Positions 60,936-64,000 of a stretch of DNA of 64,000 bases are shown piece after piece (the first letter of the stretch is position 1; each line of letters opens with the position of its first letter). The notes below the pieces were generated by a model. The model did no database searches. It was not told where the DNA came from and was given only the letters and a program-made list of their open reading frames with translations. The translations under genes were made by a program, and so were the position numbers. The DNA comes from Streptomyces sp. 11x1 (lineage in GTDB: Bacteria > Actinomycetota > Actinomycetes > Streptomycetales > Streptomycetaceae), in contig NZ_CP122458.1 in assembly GCF_032598905.1 (NCBI RefSeq), positions 9,015,001-9,079,000 on the forward strand. The letters run 5' to 3'.

Positions 60936-60954
60936 TCGTCCGGGGGTACGCGTC

Positions 60955-60991
60955 GGGGCCGGTTCGGAGAGTGCGTTCTCCGGCCGGCCCC
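60955..60991 (+). terminator. Hairpin terminator after gcvP
   Basis: GGGGCCGG and CGGAGA (60955-60970) pair with TCTCCG and CCGGCCCC (60978-60991) with small bulges, 20 bases after the stop. No T tract. Confidence 0.7.
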
Positions 60992-61052
60992 TCGTCTGTC
61001 CGGGCGGACGTCCCGTGCGGGGACGTTCACCCTGCGCGCACGTCTGTGCGGC

Positions 61053-61253
61053 TCAGGCGGCTGTCACCACGGTGCCCATCGGGCGGTGCGGTGCGATGAT
61101 CTGGCCGTCCGGCAGGAGCTCACCGGTGTCCTCGAAGAGCAGAACGCCGTTGCAGAGCAGGCTCCATCCCTGCTCCGGGTGGTGCGCCACGAGTCGGGCG
61201 CCCTCCCGGTCGGCGGACTCGGCTGTCGGGCACAGTGGCTGGTGCTGGCACAT
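61053..61253 (-). CDS. DUF5999 small protein
   Basis: 66 residues from the ATG at 61253, starting MCQHQPLCPTAESADREGA and ending with GELLPDGQIIAPHRPMG. The sequence LVAHHPEQGWSLLCNGVLLFEDTGELL is strongly conserved among Streptomyces DUF5999 proteins. Cys and His at the N terminus (C-x-H...C) suggest metal binding. The function is unknown. A start at 61331 would add 26 residues of low-complexity sequence and is less likely. Confidence 0.82.
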   Translation of the reverse strand: MCQHQPLCPTAESADREGARLVAHHPEQGWSLLCNGVLLFEDTGELLPDGQIIAPHRPMGTVVTAA

Positions 61254-61662
61254 GGTTGTTGGGATCTTTCGGCTTGTCGTGTGGTCTGAGTCGGCTGGTT
61301 TGTCCGACCCGCGGCTTGAAGCCTCGTTCATGGCCGCCCCCCGTTGTGATAAATCGGTCCGGTCCCAGTGTTGCCCCACGGGCGTCAATCCGCAGGCATT
61401 TCGCAGCACGGCTTCTTCACAGGTTGATGACGCATCCCTTGCGCGGACGGTTCATCCCCGCCCCCCTGTCCCTTCGGGTGGTTCGCCATGGTCGGATGGG
61501 GCTAGTCCGGTGGCGGGATAGCGACCGAATAGCTCGTACGAGCGTATTGCCGCCCGAAAGAGCGCGCATTCTCGGTGGGGGAGCAGAGGGAAAACGAGCG
61601 CCCCGCCACCGGGAAATCGGCAGCGGGGCGCGAGCGATGCGAAGAGGCGAGCCGGCCTTGGT
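61254..61662. other. Intergenic spacer without a gene
   Basis: About 409 bases between two minus-strand genes. It includes an A/T-richer patch (TTGTGATAAATCGG, 61344-61357) that may hold the promoter of the DUF5999 gene. No terminator or repeat stands out. Confidence 0.5.
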
Positions 61663-62247
61663 TCAGGCGGGTGACCCCAGTAGGGGGGCGGGCGTGAGTC
61701 GGGTGGTCAGTACCGGGAGGAGATCGGCGACCCGGTGTGGGCGGTGGGCGGCGATACCGGGCGGTGCCGGCGCCAGCGGGACCAGCAGGTCGTCCGGGGC
61801 CGGATGGCCGGAGGCGCCGTCGGCGGTGGGGCCGGCGTGCAGCCAGAGCGTGATCATGTACAGCTCGGGCACGGACAACAGGCGTGGCTGGTAGGGCAGC
61901 TGCATGACCTCGGCCTGGCGCAGGGCGCGCTCGGTGGAGGTGATGTACGGGCCCTCGAAGAAGTGCGAGAACACCCAGCCGTCCGGGGTCAGCCGGGTCT
62001 CTGCGGCGGCTACGGCGCGGTCGCCGCAGCGGATCAGGAACCGCCATCCGGTGAGCCGGGCGGTGCCCGTGCCCGCCGGGGTGATCCGGTCGAGGACGTG
62101 GACGGGCAGCGGAAGTTCGGGGGTGGCGGGGCCCGAGGCGTTCTTCAGCGACGGGGTTCGCGTCTCGTGGACGGCGGTGGGAGATCCGAGTGCCATGAGG
62201 ACGGTGCGCAGGGCGGGCGCGGGAGCCGGGGGGACATGCAGCGGCAT
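61663..62247 (-). CDS. Unrecognised protein of 194 residues
   Basis: Starts at the ATG at 62247 with GAGAGG nine bases upstream; an ATG six codons earlier has no site. The N terminus is Pro-rich and unstructured. A central region (LTGWRFLIRCGDRAVAAAETRLTPDGWVFSHFFEGPYITSTERALRQAEV) looks like an alpha/beta fold. The C terminus is helical with a hydrophobic stretch (LPVLTTRLTPAPLL). No catalytic motif, signal peptide or membrane helix. Codon usage is typical of the host. Function unknown; it could bind a small ligand. Confidence 0.75.
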   Translation of the reverse strand: MPLHVPPAPAPALRTVLMALGSPTAVHETRTPSLKNASGPATPELPLPVHVLDRITPAGTGTARLTGWRFLIRCGDRAVAAAETRLTPDGWVFSHFFEGPYITSTERALRQAEVMQLPYQPRLLSVPELYMITLWLHAGPTADGASGHPAPDDLLVPLAPAPPGIAAHRPHRVADLLPVLTTRLTPAPLLGSPA

Positions 62248-62815
62248 GGTGGGTCGCCTCTCCATTCGACAGGCACGGTGGCGCGAGGGCGGGGGCGGAC
62301 GGCGCTGTCAGCTCGCGGGGATCGGAGAGACGGGTGCCCGGGGTCCGGGTGCGTGGGTGGGTCCGCCGCGCGTGGTCCGACGGCGGGACCGAGGACCGCG
62401 AGTGCCGCTCTCAGCCTCGTTTGCAGAGTTTATACGACACGTGTTCACACAAGGTTTCGTCTAGCCGTTCCCCATATGAAGAACAAGGCGGTATCAGGTC
62501 GCCAGGAGCTGCCCATCAACCCGCTTTCTCAACAGGGAACGCCGGTGACCATGTAATACCGACGCGTAGCGGACGGCCTGTTCTCGTCGGCGCTTTTCAC
62601 GAAACGCAACAGGTGGAAAGCGCGTGCTCATTCATGCCCGCTGAATGTGCCAGAAGCACGCCGAGTGAATAGTGTCGTAGGTGACCGCGTTCAGCCTAGC
62701 GTGCGCAGGTCGCGGCCGGGACGTTATCAGCGGCTCCACCGGGGCATCATCATTCGTGGACCCGAGACAGCAGTGGCCGGATCGTCGGCATGCCCATCCA
62801 AGGAGGGACCCCTAG
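62248..62815. promoter_or_regulatory. Intergenic region before the ligase-like gene
   Basis: 568 bases between divergent genes, with an A/T-rich stretch at 62425-62470 including the palindrome ACACGTGT (62437-62444). A possible -10 TAGCGT (62697-62702) has no good -35. No gene is seen. Confidence 0.45.
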
Positions 62816-64000
62816 ATGGGAGAGAAGGTCGTGGCGGGGCCGTTCGGCCTCTCCGATCGCCAGCAGTACCGCGACAAGTTGAGGCAGTGCCTGGCGGGGC
62901 TGGCGCGGCTGCTGGAGGAGAAGCGGTTCGATCGTCCCAAGAACCTGATGGGTGTGGAGATCGAGCTGAACCTCGTCGACGGCGACGGGCTGCCCAGAAT
63001 GATGAATGCGCAAGTGCTGGAGCGGATTGCGAGCCGAGATTTCCAAACAGAACTCGCCATGTTCAACCTGGAAGTCAACATTGCTCCACATCGGCTCGGC
63101 GGCCGGGTATTCGACCAGCTTTCCGAGGAGCTGCGCACCTCCCTCGCGTATGCCGACCGCAAGGCGATCGAAGTCGGCGCGGGAATCGTGATGATCGGCA
63201 TTCTGCCGACCCTGGGCCGGGACGACCTGGTCTCCTCGAACCTCTCCGCGGGCGACCGCTACACCCTGCTCAACGATCAGATCGTCGCCGCCCGGGGCGA
63301 GGACTTCACCCTCGACATCGACGGGGTGGAGCGGCTCGTCTGCACCTCGAAGTCCATCGCGCCCGAAGCAGCCTGTACCTCGGTGCAGTTGCACCTCCAG
63401 GTCACCCCGGGCCGGTTCGCCGACGTGTGGAACGCCGCCCAGGCGGTCGCCGCCGCGCAGGTCGCCATCGGCGCCAACTCGCCGTTCCTGTTCGGGCACG
63501 AGCTGTGGCGCGAGTCGCGACCGCCGCTGTTCCAGCAGTCCACCGACACCCGGCCGCCCGAGTTGCAGGCCCAAGGGGTGCGGCCGCGCACCTGGTTCGG
63601 GGAGCGGTGGATCTCCTCGGCGTTCGACCTCTTCGAGGAGAACCTGCGCTTCTTCCCGGCTCTGCTGCCCATCTGCGACGAGGAGGACCCGATGGCCGTC
63701 CTCGACGCGGGCGGCGTGCCCTCTCTCGCCGAACTCACCCTGCACAACGGCACGATCTACCGCTGGAACCGGCCCGTCTACGGCATCGCCGACGGGGTCC
63801 CGCACCTGCGCGTGGAGAACCGGGTGCTGCCCGCAGGGCCGACCATCACGGACGTGATCGCCAACGCCGCCTTCTACTACGGCGTGGTACGCGCCCTCGC
63901 CGAGGAGTCGCGGCCGGTCTGGACACGGCTGCCGTTCGAGGCGGCCGCCGCCAACTTCGACGAGGCGTGCCGACACGGCATCGACGCGCGGCTGCAGTGG
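62816..64000 (+). CDS. Glutamate-cysteine ligase family (GCS2) protein, 5' part
   Basis: At least 395 residues, open at the window edge. AGGAGG lies nine bases before the ATG. Family features are LMGVEIELNLVDGDG (substrate/metal Glu residues), ELAMFNLEVNIAPH, LHLQVTPGRFADVWNAAQ and LPAGPTITDVIANAAFYYG, resembling PF04107 proteins that ligate glutamate to an amine or thiol. A role in gamma-glutamylcysteine or another gamma-glutamyl compound is possible; Streptomyces make mycothiol rather than glutathione, so the product may differ. The stretch 62995-63090 uses unusually many A/T-ending codons (AGA, AAT, CAA, ATT, ACA) for this genome. Confidence 0.85.
   Translation, partial: MGEKVVAGPFGLSDRQQYRDKLRQCLAGLARLLEEKRFDRPKNLMGVEIELNLVDGDGLPRMMNAQVLERIASRDFQTELAMFNLEVNIAPHRLGGRVFDQLSEELRTSLAYADRKAIEVGAGIVMIGILPTLGRDDLVSSNLSAGDRYTLLNDQIVAARGEDFTLDIDGVERLVCTSKSIAPEAACTSVQLHLQVTPGRFADVWNAAQAVAAAQVAIGANSPFLFGHELWRESRPPLFQQSTDTRPPELQAQGVRPRTWFGERWISSAFDLFEENLRFFPALLPICDEEDPMAVLDAGGVPSLAELTLHNGTIYRWNRPVYGIADGVPHLRVENRVLPAGPTITDVIANAAFYYGVVRALAEESRPVWTRLPFEAAAANFDEACRHGIDARLQW

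Overview
The window is about 64 kb of a high-GC actinomycete chromosome, almost certainly Streptomyces. Third codon positions are strongly G/C, GTG starts and leaderless genes are common, a conservon (cvnABCD) is present, and PTS enzyme I and IIA(Crc) lie next to an rRNA operon. The rRNA operon has no tRNA in its 16S-23S spacer. Gene content is mostly that of a conserved core-chromosome arm. No insertion sequence, prophage, integrase, CRISPR array or tRNA gene was seen.

Layout. (1) 150-4858: a HEAT-like protein, then a translationally coupled trio of two GT4 glycosyltransferases and an SGNH hydrolase. (2) 4889-10189: a minus-strand operon of MFS permease, D-glutamate-cyclase-like DUF1445 protein and 5-oxoprolinase subunits PxpA, PxpB and PxpC. 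It diverges from a GntR/FCD regulator, and a perfect 19-bp palindrome sits inside the operon promoter. (3) 10311-17642: a three-gene SMC operon of the MksF/MksE/MksB (Wadjet JetA/B/C) type with no JetD nuclease gene beside it. Its promoter resembles the mycobacterial DNA-damage (RecA-NDp/PafBC) motif and its first gene appears leaderless. (4) 17714-22451: aldehyde dehydrogenase, APC permease and GMC oxidoreductase, resembling a choline/betaine-type catabolic operon. (5) 23643-27926: conservon cvnABCD. (6) 28038-30390: glycerol kinase and glycerol facilitator. (7) 30728-38703: thiolase plus DUF35 partner, Nudix hydrolase, GH31 glycosidase, acetoacetyl-CoA synthetase, and an unrecognised protein whose upstream region matches the DNA-damage promoter consensus exactly. 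(8) 38765-46758: ptsI and crr, then a complete rrn operon (16S-23S-5S) with a strong terminator.

(9) 46816-60935 reproduces, with changes, a cluster known from mycobacteria and corynebacteria. The order is CDP-alcohol phosphatidyltransferase, a GDP-mannose pyrophosphorylase fused to a degenerate phosphomannomutase domain, DUF881-DUF1290-DUF881, a GarA/OdhI-type FHA protein with an added zinc ribbon, FtsR (MerR), a DUF151 nuclease and a second MerR regulator. Then come DNA polymerase IV, a PRC-barrel protein and gcvP. In mycobacteria gcvH lies before garA, but here it is absent. gcvP is preceded by a tandem glycine riboswitch. (10) 61053-64000: a DUF5999 protein, an unrecognised protein, and the 5' part of a glutamate-cysteine-ligase-family gene that runs off the window.

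Themes. Three genes or operons (mks-like, 37795-38703 and dinB) carry RecA-NDp-like promoters, which suggests one DNA-damage regulon touching all three. Carbon and nitrogen control elements (PTS, glycerol uptake, GarA-like switch, glycine riboswitch, pyroglutamate operon) are also concentrated here. All functions are inferred from sequence alone. No database search could be run.
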